Below are positions 1-8,235 of a stretch of 64,000 nt of DNA, in pieces. How positions within the stretch are numbered: position 1 is the stretch's first letter; each line of letters begins with the position of its first letter. The notes under the pieces were generated by a model, which did not search any database, was not told the DNA's origin, and saw only the letters and a program-made list of their open reading frames with translations. This DNA comes from Planctomycetota bacterium (GTDB lineage Bacteria; Planctomycetota; Phycisphaerae; Phycisphaerales; UBA1924), in assembly GCA_013285505.1 (NCBI GenBank), contig CP053450.1:3146796-3210795 (forward strand). The letters run 5' to 3'. The position numbers and the translations under genes were made by a program.

Positions 1-53
1 GCCATCCCCGCGGCAAGCAGGATGGTCGGGACGAGTCGGTTCTTCTGCATCAT
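1..53 (-). CDS. N-terminus of a secreted protein (partial)
   Basis: Only the first 17 codons are inside the window. The reading starts with two Met codons (53-51 and 50-48), then K-N-R-L-V-P followed by a hydrophobic TILLAAGMA run, which looks like the start of a signal peptide. A strong ribosome-binding site, AGGAGAGAAC, lies at 63-54 directly upstream. The product cannot be identified from this fragment. Confidence 0.55.
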   Translation of the reverse strand, partial: MMQKNRLVPTILLAAGM

Positions 54-388
54 GTTCTCTCCTATGCAACGATGATCACGGATCGAGGAGCCCTCGACCC
101 CCGATCGCTCCGTGGCCTGAACCTACAGGCAACACCCAGCGAGGTTTCGCCGAGAGAGGGGAAGCCCTCAGAGTGAGCGGGTTCGCGCATGCTACTGACA
201 ACTTGTCGAAGAAACAACACTTCCAGAGGGCCACATCCCAAAGAGTTCACTGATACTTTTTGCTGCATATTCAAGCGAGAAACGGCCCGCACCGCCGCCC
301 GGCACGCGCCCGCACAACCCGCGCACAACGCCGCCCCGTCGATCCACCAGAATCGGCGCAGCCGGAATCCCAACTAGACTCATGCCCC
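54..388. other. Intergenic region between divergent genes
   Basis: No convincing gene was seen. The region holds the ribosome-binding site of the leftward gene and an AT-richer stretch around 190-285. A short dyad, GACAA-C-TTGTC, lies near 196-206. The two flanking genes diverge, so promoters for both must lie here, but I could not assign a clear -35/-10 pair for either. Confidence 0.5.
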
Positions 389-1015
389 ATGACTCTACGC
401 GCCTGCCACGCCTGCGGCCTCGTCCATACGGTGGGCAAAGTCCCGCCGGGACACCGCGCGTTCTGCACGCGCTGCAACACGAAAATCCGCACATTCCCCC
501 ACCCGCGGGCGGCGGCGCGGGCCGCCGCGTTCGCGTTGGCCGCGCTCATGCTCTACCCGCTCGCGCTCACCCTGCCCATCCTGACTCTCACCGAACTCGG
601 CCACACCCGCCAGACCACGATCTGGTCGGGCATGGTCAGCCTGCTCGCCGGCGGGCAGTTCGCCATCGGCGTCGTCGTCCTGTTCTGCTCCGTCATCGCC
701 CCGCTCTTCAAGCTCGGCGCGATCTTCGCGCTCGCCGCCGGAGAGTTGCTGCTGCCGTCGCGCCACCGCGCCTTCACCTACCGCCTCGTCGAGGTGCTCG
801 GACGCTGGGGCATGCTCGATGTGGTGCTGATCGCGGTCCTCGTCGCCGCGGTCAAACTCGGCGACCTGGTCGAGGTCACTCCCGGCCCGGGGCTGGCGGT
901 CTTTGCCACCGTCGTTATCCTCAGCCTGCTCGCCTCGGCGTTCTTCGATCCCCACGCCCTGTGGGAGGACAAGCCCAGCCCCGCGCAGAGCACGCCGCCG
1001 GAGACCGCCGCATGA
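389..1015 (+). CDS. pqiA: PqiA family membrane protein (single PqiA domain)
   Basis: A 208-residue integral membrane protein of the paraquat-inducible protein A family, which works with PqiB-type MCE proteins in envelope lipid homeostasis. Two CxxC pairs occur in the first 32 residues (CHAC, CTRC), as in the cytoplasmic zinc-ribbon-like start of PqiA. They are followed by four predicted membrane segments and the family hallmarks GRWGMLDV and KLGDLVEV. E. coli PqiA has two such domains (about 417 residues); this one has a single copy. The start at 389 was chosen because the CxxC domain begins there; upstream in-frame codons read as low-complexity Arg/Pro. Its stop overlaps the next start (ATGA), so the pair is translationally coupled. 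Confidence 0.85.
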   Translation: MTLRACHACGLVHTVGKVPPGHRAFCTRCNTKIRTFPHPRAAARAAAFALAALMLYPLALTLPILTLTELGHTRQTTIWSGMVSLLAGGQFAIGVVVLFCSVIAPLFKLGAIFALAAGELLLPSRHRAFTYRLVEVLGRWGMLDVVLIAVLVAAVKLGDLVEVTPGPGLAVFATVVILSLLASAFFDPHALWEDKPSPAQSTPPETAA

Positions 1016-1887
1016 CCGACACCCCCGCCACGCCCGCAGCCCGGATCGCCAGGCCCCGCCGCTGGTCCTGGGCGTGGCTGCTCCCGCTGGCGGTGCTGGC
1101 CGCGCTGGTCACCCTCGGCGTGCAGGCCTCCGCCGAACGCCCCATCATGCTGATCGTCCGCTTCGCCGAGGGGCACGGGCTGCGCCCGGGAGACCCGGTG
1201 GCCTGCAAAGGGGTGCAGGTCGGCGAGGTGTGCACTGTCCAACTCACCCCCGACGCGCAGAGCGTGGAGGTCCACATCGCGCTCGACCGCTCCGCCGAGC
1301 CGATCGCGGTCGAGGGCTCGCGCCTGTGGGTCATCCGCCCGGAGGTCTCGCTCCGCCGCGTGTCGGGGCTCGACGCGATCTTTGGACCGCGCACCATCGC
1401 GATCGAGCCCGGCCCGCTCGGCGCCGCCCGCCGCCTGGAGTTCGAGGGTCTGGCCGACGCCCCACCGCTGCCCGATCCGACCGACGGCTCGTTGCTGCTG
1501 CTGCTCCGCGCCGAACGCCGCGGCTCGCTGGGCCCGGGGTCCCCGGTCACCTACCGCGACATCCGCGTCGGGCAGGTGCTCGCCTACGAGCTCGCCGGCG
1601 ACGCGACCGCCGCCGAGCTGACCGTCGCGATCGGGCCGCAATACGCCGCCCTCATCCGCGACAACACCCGGTTCTTCAACACCTCGGGCATCACCGCCGA
1701 CTGGGGCCTGTTCAAGGGCCTCGACGTCCGCACCGACTCGCTCGAGTCGGTCGTCACCGGCGCGGTCGGGTTCGCCACGCCCAACAAGCCCGGCGCACGC
1801 GTCGGCGCCGGGCACACCTTCGACCTGGCCTCCTCCCCGAGCAGCGACTGGCTCGGGTGGGACCCCGCGATCCCGCTGCGGGACTGA
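1012..1887 (+). CDS. pqiB: PqiB/MlaD-like MCE domain protein
   Basis: A 291-residue protein with an N-terminal membrane anchor (about residues 20-40) followed by two MCE-type beta domains. The first carries the LRPGDPVACKGVQVGEV pattern (about 60-75) and the second GSPVTYRDIRVGQV (about 180-195). E. coli PqiB has three MCE domains and YebT has seven, so this is a short member. It probably forms a periplasmic ring or tunnel for lipid transfer, anchored in the inner membrane and partnered by the upstream PqiA. It overlaps pqiA by 4 nt. A hairpin terminator follows its stop. Confidence 0.82.
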   Translation: MTDTPATPAARIARPRRWSWAWLLPLAVLAALVTLGVQASAERPIMLIVRFAEGHGLRPGDPVACKGVQVGEVCTVQLTPDAQSVEVHIALDRSAEPIAVEGSRLWVIRPEVSLRRVSGLDAIFGPRTIAIEPGPLGAARRLEFEGLADAPPLPDPTDGSLLLLLRAERRGSLGPGSPVTYRDIRVGQVLAYELAGDATAAELTVAIGPQYAALIRDNTRFFNTSGITADWGLFKGLDVRTDSLESVVTGAVGFATPNKPGARVGAGHTFDLASSPSSDWLGWDPAIPLRD

Positions 1888-1919
1888 CCACCGGGCCGAA
1901 TCGGACCCCAAGAACAACA

Positions 1920-1948
1920 ACGCGAGCGAGACAGTGTCCCGCTCGCGT
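1920..1948. terminator. Hairpin between convergent pqiB and ahcY
   Basis: A perfect 9-bp stem, ACGCGAGCG (1920-1928) with CGCTCGCGT (1940-1948), around an 11-nt loop. It sits between two convergent genes and is likely shared by both. There is no long T-run on either side, so intrinsic termination strength is uncertain. Confidence 0.6.
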
Positions 1949-1985
1949 CGTCGGTTGACCGGATCCGCTCACGCGGAGCGGCACA

Positions 1986-3500
1986 TCAGTAGCGGTAGTG
2001 CTCCGGCTTGTACGGCCCCTCGACCGGCACGCCGATGTACGCCGCCTGCTCCTCCGACAGCTCGGTCAGGTCCACACCGAGGTGCTCGAGGTGGAGCCTC
2101 GCGACCTTCTCGTCGAGCACCTTCGGCAGCACGTAGACCTTGCCGGTCTCGTAGGTGATGCCCGAGAGCGTCGGCTTGCCCGCCGCGTTGAGCGCCAGGT
2201 CGATCTGCGCGACCGTCTGGTTGGTGAAGCTGGCGCTCATCACAAAGCTCGGGTGACCCGTCGCGCAGCCGAGGTTCAGCAGACGACCCTCAGCGAGCAC
2301 CAGGATGCTCTTGCCGTCGGGGAACTGCCACTCGTCGAACTGCGGCCGGATGTTCACCCGCTTGATGCCCTGCGTCTTGGCCAGGCCCGCCATGTCGATC
2401 TCGTTGTCGAAGTGGCCAATGTTGCCGATGATCGCCTTGTTCTTCATCCGCTTCATGTGCGCCGCGGTGAGGATGTCCTTGTTGCCCGTCGTCGTGATCA
2501 CCACATCAACCGTGTCGATGATGTCGTCCAGACGCTTGACCTGGTACCCCTCCATCGCCGCCTGCAGCGCACAGATCGGGTCAACCTCGGTCACGATCAC
2601 GCGGCAGCCCTGGCCCTTGAGCGCCTGGCAGCAGCCCTTGCCCACATCGCCGTAGCCGCACACCACCGCGACCTTGCCGCTGAGCATGACATCGGTCGCA
2701 CGGTTGAGCCCGTCCAGCAGCGAGTGGCGGCAGCCGTAGACGTTGTCAAACTTGCTCTTGGTCACGCTGTCGTTGACGTTGACCGCGGGGAAGAGCAGCT
2801 GGCCCTTCTCGCTCATCTCGACGAGGCGGTGCACGCCCGTTGTGGTCTCCTCGCTCACGCCGCGGATCTTCGACGCGATCTTGGTGAACCAGCCGGGGTT
2901 CTGCGCGATCGACTCGCGGAGCGTGTGGAGCACCCACTTCCACTCCTCGGGCTCGGTCGCCTCGTCGTGCGCCGGAACCTTGCCGGTCTTCTCGAACTCC
3001 ACACCCTTGTGGATCAGCAGCGTCGCGTCCCCGCCGTCATCGACGATCAGGTCCGGGCCCGAGCCGTCCGGCCACGCGATCGCCTGCATCGTGCACCACC
3101 AGTACTCCTCGAGCGTCTCGCCCTTCCACGCGAAGACCGGAATCCCCTTCGGGGCCTCGGGCGTGCCGTCCTTGCCCACCACCACCGCCGCCGCCGCGTG
3201 GTCCTGCGTGCTGAAGATGTTGCAGCTCACCCAGCGCACATCCGCGCCGAGATCGGCCAGCGTCTCGATCAACACCGCCGTCTGCACCGTCATGTGCAGC
3301 GAGCCCATGATCTTGAACCCCTTGAGCGGCTTGCTCGAGGCGTACTCGGCCCGCACCGACATCAGGCCGGGCATCTCGTGCTCGGCGAGCCGGATCTCTT
3401 TCCGTCCGAGATCCGCCAACGCAAGATCGCGCACGCGGAAGTCAAAGTCGCCGCTGCCGCTGGCAAAACTGGATGGGGTGGAACTTGTCATCGTGGTCAT
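1986..3500 (-). CDS. ahcY: Adenosylhomocysteinase (SAH hydrolase)
   Basis: A 504-residue cytoplasmic NAD-dependent enzyme that splits S-adenosylhomocysteine into adenosine and homocysteine, clearing the product of methyltransferases. Visible family signatures are [10 protein letters not shown] with the catalytic Lys, the NAD-binding GYGDVGKG loop, [13 protein letters not shown], and the conserved C-terminus KPEHYRY. The start at 3500 has GGAGG five bases upstream; longer in-frame extensions lack a ribosome-binding site. It lies 204 bp downstream of the ArsR/methyltransferase genes on the same strand, consistent with a methionine-cycle regulatory unit. Confidence 0.96.
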   Translation of the reverse strand: MTTMTSSTPSSFASGSGDFDFRVRDLALADLGRKEIRLAEHEMPGLMSVRAEYASSKPLKGFKIMGSLHMTVQTAVLIETLADLGADVRWVSCNIFSTQDHAAAAVVVGKDGTPEAPKGIPVFAWKGETLEEYWWCTMQAIAWPDGSGPDLIVDDGGDATLLIHKGVEFEKTGKVPAHDEATEPEEWKWVLHTLRESIAQNPGWFTKIASKIRGVSEETTTGVHRLVEMSEKGQLLFPAVNVNDSVTKSKFDNVYGCRHSLLDGLNRATDVMLSGKVAVVCGYGDVGKGCCQALKGQGCRVIVTEVDPICALQAAMEGYQVKRLDDIIDTVDVVITTTGNKDILTAAHMKRMKNKAIIGNIGHFDNEIDMAGLAKTQGIKRVNIRPQFDEWQFPDGKSILVLAEGRLLNLGCATGHPSFVMSASFTNQTVAQIDLALNAAGKPTLSGITYETGKVYVLPKVLDEKVARLHLEHLGVDLTELSEEQAAYIGVPVEGPYKPEHYRY

Positions 3501-3704
3501 CGGTGCCTCCGTGAGAGTCAGGCGTGTCGTTCGGGCGAGCCTTCGCCCGGGTTCTGCGTCATCAGCCGCGGGGCTCCGGCCCCGCGATCGTTCATGTTGC
3601 AAGCCATCCCGCGGCCGCGAAGAGCCCGGGGCCGCGCCCCGAAGGCTCGCGGGCCAACTCGCGGCAGGCGGTCCTCGAAAACCCCGCCCCGCGCATCCAC
3701 TCTT

Positions 3705-4166
3705 CTACCCGCTGGGGCTAAACCCCAGATGCCGGTGCCCCATCGTGTGCCGATACTCGATCCGACGGTGCTCCAGCATGTCCACCACCAGCGCCACTCC
3801 GCCGCACCGCGATGTCCGCAGCACCCGGGCCATCTGCCCGATCACCGCCGCAGGATCCTCGACGTGGTGCAGCACCAGCGAACACACCGCCGCGTCCACA
3901 CTCGCATCCTCAATCGGCAACGACTCCAGAGGGCCTTCGACAAACTCGACCGAAGAGATGCCGCCAAGTCGCTTCCGCGCCGCCTCCAGCATCGGGGACG
4001 ACAGGTCCACCGCGATCACCCGCTCGACCACGGGCCCGAGCATCGCCGCCGCATCACCCGTCCCACACCCGAGATCCGCCACGACCCACGTCGGCGAGAT
4101 CAGCCCGACCAGAGCCTCCAGCGTGAAGCGGCTCACCGAACAGGTCGCGCCCGGACATCCTCCCAC
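3705..4166 (-). CDS. Class I SAM-dependent methyltransferase (C-terminal part of an ArsR-methyltransferase fusion)
   Basis: 153 residues in a separate frame from the ArsR gene it overlaps by 34 nt. It has the SAM-binding motif I VADLGCGTGDAAA (about 28-40), acidic motif VIAVDLSS, and a motif IV-like CSLVLHHVEDP. The open frame begins with a GTG at 4166, but its first dozen residues do not resemble the family. Removing one base near 4143-4152 and one near 4126-4133 joins the ArsR gene to this domain as one protein of about 282 residues, the size and order of known ArsR-methyltransferase fusions. A double insertion error, or a natural split, are the two readings; I favour the first. Confidence 0.7.
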   Translation of the reverse strand: MGGCPGATCSVSRFTLEALVGLISPTWVVADLGCGTGDAAAMLGPVVERVIAVDLSSPMLEAARKRLGGISSVEFVEGPLESLPIEDASVDAAVCSLVLHHVEDPAAVIGQMARVLRTSRCGGVALVVDMLEHRRIEYRHTMGHRHLGFSPSG

Positions 4167-4552
4167 TCCCCGGCGATCCTGCCGAAGTAGGCCTGGCTGT
4201 CCGCCGGCCGCTCGGCCAGCACCGCCGCGAGCCGCTCGCGGTCCTCGGCCACCTCACGCGAGCCCTCCAGCGAGGCCCGGACCGGCTCCCACAGCGCCGA
4301 AGCACCGGGATCCAGTTCACCGGCTTCCATCCAGTACAGCGTCGCCGTGCCGACCGACCTCTTGCCCACCCACCCGGCCTCGGCCAGCACCTTGAGGTGA
4401 CGGCTCACCGTGGACTGCGGCAGCTGGAGCACCTTGGCGACCTCACCGACCGATAACTCCTCCGCAGCCAGCAGAAGGAGCACACGCAGCCGCACCGGCT
4501 CGCTCAGCGAGCCAAGCCGGTCCGCAGCCTGGATGGTTCGGGGAGTCTTCAT
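4133..4552 (-). CDS. ArsR-family regulator, likely SAH/methionine-cycle responsive
   Basis: 139 residues with a winged helix-turn-helix: LSVGEVAKVLQLPQSTVSRHL is the HTH (about residues 33-52), followed by a wing with GWVGKRSVGTATLYWM. No Cys metal site like that of ArsR/SmtB is visible. Fusions of this domain to a methyltransferase next to methionine-cycle genes recall SahR, an ArsR-family regulator of SAM-cycle genes described in Proteobacteria; the link is inference from context. The start ATG (4552-4550) lies inside a perfect inverted repeat that also touches the -10 box, so autoregulation is likely. No Shine-Dalgarno is seen; the leader would be very short. Confidence 0.82.
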   Translation of the reverse strand: MKTPRTIQAADRLGSLSEPVRLRVLLLLAAEELSVGEVAKVLQLPQSTVSRHLKVLAEAGWVGKRSVGTATLYWMEAGELDPGASALWEPVRASLEGSREVAEDRERLAAVLAERPADSQAYFGRIAGEWEDVRARPVR

Positions 4553-4570
4553 CCGTTTATCCGGATGAAG
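4547..4570. promoter_or_regulatory. Candidate operator of the ArsR regulator
   Basis: A perfect inverted repeat with 9-bp arms: CTTCATCCG (4547-4555), a 6-nt spacer, and CGGATGAAG (4562-4570). It covers the arsR start codon and abuts the predicted -10 hexamer, the expected place for an autorepressor. I did not find a second copy upstream of ahcY. Confidence 0.65.
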
Positions 4571-4596
4571 TGTAGAAACAAATCGGACCCGGTCAA
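4569..4596 (-). promoter_or_regulatory. Sigma-70-type promoter of arsR
   Basis: On the minus strand TTGACC (4596-4591) is followed by 16 nt and TACACT (4574-4569). The start point would fall about 7-10 nt before the arsR ATG, giving a nearly leaderless message whose first bases are the operator. Confidence 0.5.
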
Positions 4597-4639
4597 CCCA
4601 CGGCCATCGGTGATCGACACGCCGGCCGCCCCAACCGGC

Positions 4640-5335
4640 TCAGCGCCCCGCCGGCGGCAAGGCGAACGTCGGCCCCGGGATCTGCCCCAATTCACGAAGC
4701 CTCGCGTTGACCTCGGCGTCCTGACTGTCGAACCACAGCATCATCCGGAGCCGCCGGACCTCCGCGTCGTTGTCGCCGATCGAGCGGTAAAACCCGGCCA
4801 GGGCCTTCTGCGGTGCGGCGGACTGGCCGCGGTCGATCTCGGCCGCCCCCAGGAACGCCCGCTCGGCCTCGTCGGCCTTGCCGATCTTCTGGGCGTAGCG
4901 GCCGAGCATGATGTAGTCCGCCACGCCGCCCCGGTCGGCGATCCGGTGCTCGAGGGCGTCGAAGAGGTCGTCCTCGTTGCCCGCCGCGGCCAGCGCGTCG
5001 GCCATGCCCTCAAAGTACGTCTCGTTGGACGGTTCGAGGTTGTAGGCCAGAATCATCCGCTCGCGAGCCTCGGTGATCTGGCCCATCGCCAGCAGGTTGC
5101 GCCCCAGTTCGTAGTTGGACCGGGCGTCCCCCGGGCGACGATCGACGATCTCCTGATATAGCGGCTGCGCGTCGGCGTACCTGCCGTCGAAGTAGTGCTG
5201 GTTGGCACCCGCACGAACCTGCGACAGCGGCCGGCTGCACCCGGCCACGCCGAGCACCAGCGACAGCGCACCAACGCCAAGAGCCCCCGCGCGTGCTGTT
5301 CGAACCGCCCGGGACCCGTTCCTTGATCGCTTCAT
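4640..5335 (-). CDS. TPR-repeat lipoprotein
   Basis: 231 residues. The N-terminus has an Arg/Lys-rich segment, a hydrophobic stretch, and a lipobox-like LGVAGC ending at Cys 33, so it is probably a lipoprotein facing the periplasm. Residues about 40-110 form tetratricopeptide repeats (YFDGRYADAQPLYQEIVDR; NYELGRNLLAMGQITEARER), and a further TPR-like unit near 145-165 contains ADEAERAFLGAAEID. TPR lipoproteins usually scaffold envelope complexes. The start at 5335 was chosen because the signal peptide begins there; upstream codons add a segment without this character. Confidence 0.75.
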   Translation of the reverse strand: MKRSRNGSRAVRTARAGALGVGALSLVLGVAGCSRPLSQVRAGANQHYFDGRYADAQPLYQEIVDRRPGDARSNYELGRNLLAMGQITEARERMILAYNLEPSNETYFEGMADALAAAGNEDDLFDALEHRIADRGGVADYIMLGRYAQKIGKADEAERAFLGAAEIDRGQSAAPQKALAGFYRSIGDNDAEVRRLRMMLWFDSQDAEVNARLRELGQIPGPTFALPPAGR

Positions 5336-5445
5336 GCCTGCTTGCTCCGCTGTCTGTTCCCGGCCTTGGTGCCGGGCGTGGTGTGTGTCAGGGCCGACCC
5401 ATCCTATCCGTCGGCGTGATCGCCCGCCCGCCACTAGCATCGGCT

Positions 5446-5862
5446 ATGCCCCGCACCGTCGTCCTGCGTCACGACCTGCCCGATGGGTCACATCACTACG
5501 ACTGGCTCATCGAACCGATGGGCTCGACAGCTGCACCCGCGGGCGACGCAGCCGCGGATCCCGACCGGCGGGAGCTCATCGCGTGGCGGCTGCCCGATCC
5601 TCCCGACACCACCGCAGGGACGTCCATCACAGCCGACCGGCTGCCCCCCCACCGGCGGCGGTACCTCGACTACGAGGGCCCGATCTCCGGTAATCGCGGC
5701 CGCGTCCGCCGTATCGCACAAGGCCATGCCGAGATTCTGACCGACTCCTTGCAACGATTCGAGGCCCAAGGCCGCATGGACGGCCGGGCATTCCGTCTGG
5801 TCGCCACACCCGCGTCCGCCGGCGGCGAGTCGGCGTGGCAGCTGACCGTGACTTGGGGCTGA
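5446..5862 (+). CDS. LigD 3'-phosphoesterase-like protein
   Basis: 138 residues resembling the stand-alone DNA polymerase ligase N-terminal (3'-phosphoesterase) family. Seen are RHDLPDGSHHYDWLIEP near the start, matching the HD...HYD metal-site pattern of LigD phosphoesterase domains, then a LIAWRLP strand and RYLDYEGPISGNRG, the counterpart of the DYxxFEGxIPxGxYG motif. The full enzyme trims 3' ends during non-homologous end joining. No ligase or polymerase domain is nearby, and the last motif is less conserved, so activity is uncertain. Confidence 0.65.
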   Translation: MPRTVVLRHDLPDGSHHYDWLIEPMGSTAAPAGDAAADPDRRELIAWRLPDPPDTTAGTSITADRLPPHRRRYLDYEGPISGNRGRVRRIAQGHAEILTDSLQRFEAQGRMDGRAFRLVATPASAGGESAWQLTVTWG

Positions 5863-5927
5863 GCCGCGTTTCTGGTAGGATGGGCACTTCTCCCGCGGAG
5901 TTCTTCCGCACACTCGAGGAGGCCGAC

Positions 5928-6302
5928 ATGCCAGGACCCCTGTTCCACCCCGTTTCGTACCCCGACGACGGCGGGCCCGAGCCCGTGCCCTTCACCAGAA
6001 AGGACATCGCCGCGGCACCGGCGGTTCAGGCGGTGACCTCGAAGATCAAGCACGCCGCGGACGACAAACGGCACGAGGACAACTGGAGCCGCACTCCCAA
6101 CACGCCGCACACCGGCGCGATCCATGTGCGCACGTTCCGGGCCAAGCTCTCCGACGACAGCCTCGCCTACCTCGATCAGCAGATCAACGAGTGGCTCGAC
6201 GCCCACCCGCAGTACGAGGTCAAGCTCACCAACACCACCTTCGGCGAGTGGTCCACCAAACTCGGCAAGGAACCGGGCATCATCGTCAGCGTCTGGGTGT
6301 GA
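5928..6302 (+). CDS. Hypothetical protein
   Basis: 124 residues, no signal peptide, no membrane segment, and I do not recognise the family. The start at 5928 is set by a strong GAGGAGG at 5916-5922, five bases upstream; an in-frame ATG at 5880 has no such site. The protein is rich in charged and aromatic residues, and its C-terminal half has a regular strand-like pattern (YEVKLTNTTF, IIVSVWV). Confidence 0.6.
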   Translation: MPGPLFHPVSYPDDGGPEPVPFTRKDIAAAPAVQAVTSKIKHAADDKRHEDNWSRTPNTPHTGAIHVRTFRAKLSDDSLAYLDQQINEWLDAHPQYEVKLTNTTFGEWSTKLGKEPGIIVSVWV

Positions 6303-6354
6303 GAGCATCCCCGCAACGCTGATGCACCCCCGCGGCCTGCATCTCACCACGAGT

Positions 6355-6438
6355 CCCGAGCGCAAGCTCAGGACTGGTGGTATCTGCGCGCACAACTCAC
6401 CGAGCAGTCGAGCACGCAATCCCGAGCTTGCGCTCGGG
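6355..6438. repeat. Pair of inverted REP-like palindromes
   Basis: CCCGAGCGCAAGCTC (6355-6369) recurs as its exact reverse complement GAGCTTGCGCTCGGG (6424-6438). The second copy is itself a perfect hairpin (CCCGAGC-TTGC-GCTCGGG, 6421-6438), and the first is a near-perfect one. Two head-to-head palindromic units between convergent genes resemble the REP/BIME arrangement and may end transcription from both sides. Confidence 0.65.
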
Positions 6439-6474
6439 GCTCGTTCTGTGCGCGCGGTCCGCGCCGCGGGACCG

Positions 6475-8055
6475 TCACAACCCGGGAGGTCTGGCAAACT
6501 TCCGCGAGGCGTAGCGGTACGCCGTCACCATCCCGAAGAGCAGGTACAGGTAGTTGTTGTTGAACGTGCCGTAGGCCGTGCGCAGGTTGTTGAGGCGGTC
6601 CGGGCCTGTCCACCCGCTGGCCACGGCGGGCAGCGGCCATACCGACGCGGCCACCAACGCCAACGCCCCCACCGCCGCCCACGCGCCGAGCACCGCATCG
6701 CCCCGCCCGCGCGCGCGCAGCGCCGCCACACCCACCAGCCCGCCCAGAGGCCACGCGAGCATGTCGAGTCGGCTTTCGGTGAGGTGCGCGAGCAGCAGCC
6801 ACACCCCGAGCCCCGCCGCCGCACTCACCCAGACCGCCGCGACGCCGCGCCACCTTGAACGCGCCGGCCCAGCCCCCGCGGGCCGCCCCGGTACCGCGGC
6901 AGCCTCGGCCCCATTGGGCTGTGACGCTGCGGGCAGCGCGAGCATCTTGTTTAGTGCATCCAGTCTCGGATCGCTTGGCTCCGCCGCGGCGGTCCGGGCT
7001 CGGGCCTCGTAGGTGCCGACCTCGGCGAGGTAGCGGCTGCGCGCGCGGACGCGGTCGTCCCACGCCAGGCCCGTCGCCTCGCACACCCGCGCGAACGCCG
7101 CGATGGGTGCGGCGACGAGCTCGTCGTACCCGAGCCGCACGGCCCGGTCCGGCGGCAACGCCGCGGCATCGCTCTGAAACCGGGTCTCTGCCTCGACGTA
7201 CTCGCGGATCACCGCCTCGCGGGTCTCCTCGTCGCGGGGCAGCGGCTGGAGGGACTGGCCCCCGAGCCGCGCGTGCATGGCGACGTTGGACCGCACCACG
7301 TCGCCGGCGTCCCGCGAGATGTGCACGAACCGCACGCGCCCGGCGAAGAGGCGATGGAGTTCGGCGACCTTCCCGGTGTGGCTCGGGCTCTTGAGCAGCA
7401 GGTGCCTGCGGCCGCGCGAGGCGACTCCGACCTTCCACGCGAACGCCGCCGTCACCCGGCGCCAGCGTGACAGGTCGCGGTCGGGCAGGCCGGCGAGTGT
7501 GCTGAAGGCCGCCCATTGCGCGCGCGCCTGCGGCAGGACGAGCCTCCCGGGCAGCGTCGAGGCCAGGGCCCAGTTGTTGTGCGCAAAGTCGTCCTCGGCC
7601 GGCCAGTCGGGGCCGAATCCCACATCGTCCTGCGGGCGGGTGTTGGGCAGGAAGGGGACGAGCGCCAGACGCAGGAAGCCCCAGCTCAGCCAGAACCCGT
7701 GCGGCGACATCGCCTGCACCCATCGCGGGGTCACGATGTCCGGGTGGGTGGACAGCAGGTTGTGCAGGTGGGTCGTGCCGGAGCGGAAATAGCCGACGAT
7801 CACGATGGCGTCCCGCCGAGGGGTGTAGGTCGGGGCCGTGCCTCGGAACTTCGCGGCGAGCACCGGCCAGAGCAGCACCCGCTCGGGGAGTGTGATGAGC
7901 GTGGCGAGCAGGCTGGTGCCCATGGCCGCCGCCAGCCGGAGCCAGTAGCGCGGGCCGATACGGCACCGGCAGGCCACCAGCAGACGCACCCAGACATCGA
8001 GCGGGGCGAGTCCCATGAAGTGGCCGGTGGGCATGGCGAACGGCAATCGGGGCAC
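6475..8055 (-). CDS. Sulfotransferase family protein with C-terminal membrane domain
   Basis: About 526 residues. The central part is a PAPS-dependent sulfotransferase: the 5'-phosphosulfate loop VGYFRSGTTHLHNLLSTHPD (about 95-115) and the 3'-phosphate motif FVHISRDAGDVVRSN (about 265-280) are clear. After a Pro/Ala-rich linker the last 140 residues hold three or four hydrophobic segments, an unusual addition. The start is taken as GTG 8055, which has GGGAGG four bases upstream; ATG 8034 is the alternative. Homologues in planctomycetes are numerous and their substrates unknown. Confidence 0.78.
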   Translation of the reverse strand: MPRLPFAMPTGHFMGLAPLDVWVRLLVACRCRIGPRYWLRLAAAMGTSLLATLITLPERVLLWPVLAAKFRGTAPTYTPRRDAIVIVGYFRSGTTHLHNLLSTHPDIVTPRWVQAMSPHGFWLSWGFLRLALVPFLPNTRPQDDVGFGPDWPAEDDFAHNNWALASTLPGRLVLPQARAQWAAFSTLAGLPDRDLSRWRRVTAAFAWKVGVASRGRRHLLLKSPSHTGKVAELHRLFAGRVRFVHISRDAGDVVRSNVAMHARLGGQSLQPLPRDEETREAVIREYVEAETRFQSDAAALPPDRAVRLGYDELVAAPIAAFARVCEATGLAWDDRVRARSRYLAEVGTYEARARTAAAEPSDPRLDALNKMLALPAASQPNGAEAAAVPGRPAGAGPARSRWRGVAAVWVSAAAGLGVWLLLAHLTESRLDMLAWPLGGLVGVAALRARGRGDAVLGAWAAVGALALVAASVWPLPAVASGWTGPDRLNNLRTAYGTFNNNYLYLLFGMVTAYRYASRKFARPPGL

Positions 8056-8235
8056 GCGGCCTCCCAAGCACTGCGCGGGGCGTGTGGCCGGGGGGGATGT
8101 GCCCCCCACCGCGCCTCGCGGGCCCGAACGGTACCGCGCCGGGGGCGGGGCGTGTGGCCGGCGTCGGGTTCGGGTGAGAACAGGCTGCGGGCCCGTCGCG
8201 TAGACAGCGGCGGACGGCAGCCCCCGAGGAGACTG

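Noticed and set aside
3541..3720. SAH riboswitch upstream of ahcY
   Set aside because: GC-rich hairpins are present, but I could not match the conserved core by eye.
1998..4190. A 730-codon open frame on the plus strand
   Set aside because: It is the antisense shadow of ahcY and the methyltransferase; the protein is Arg/His/Leu-rich with no domain, and the minus-strand genes are certain.
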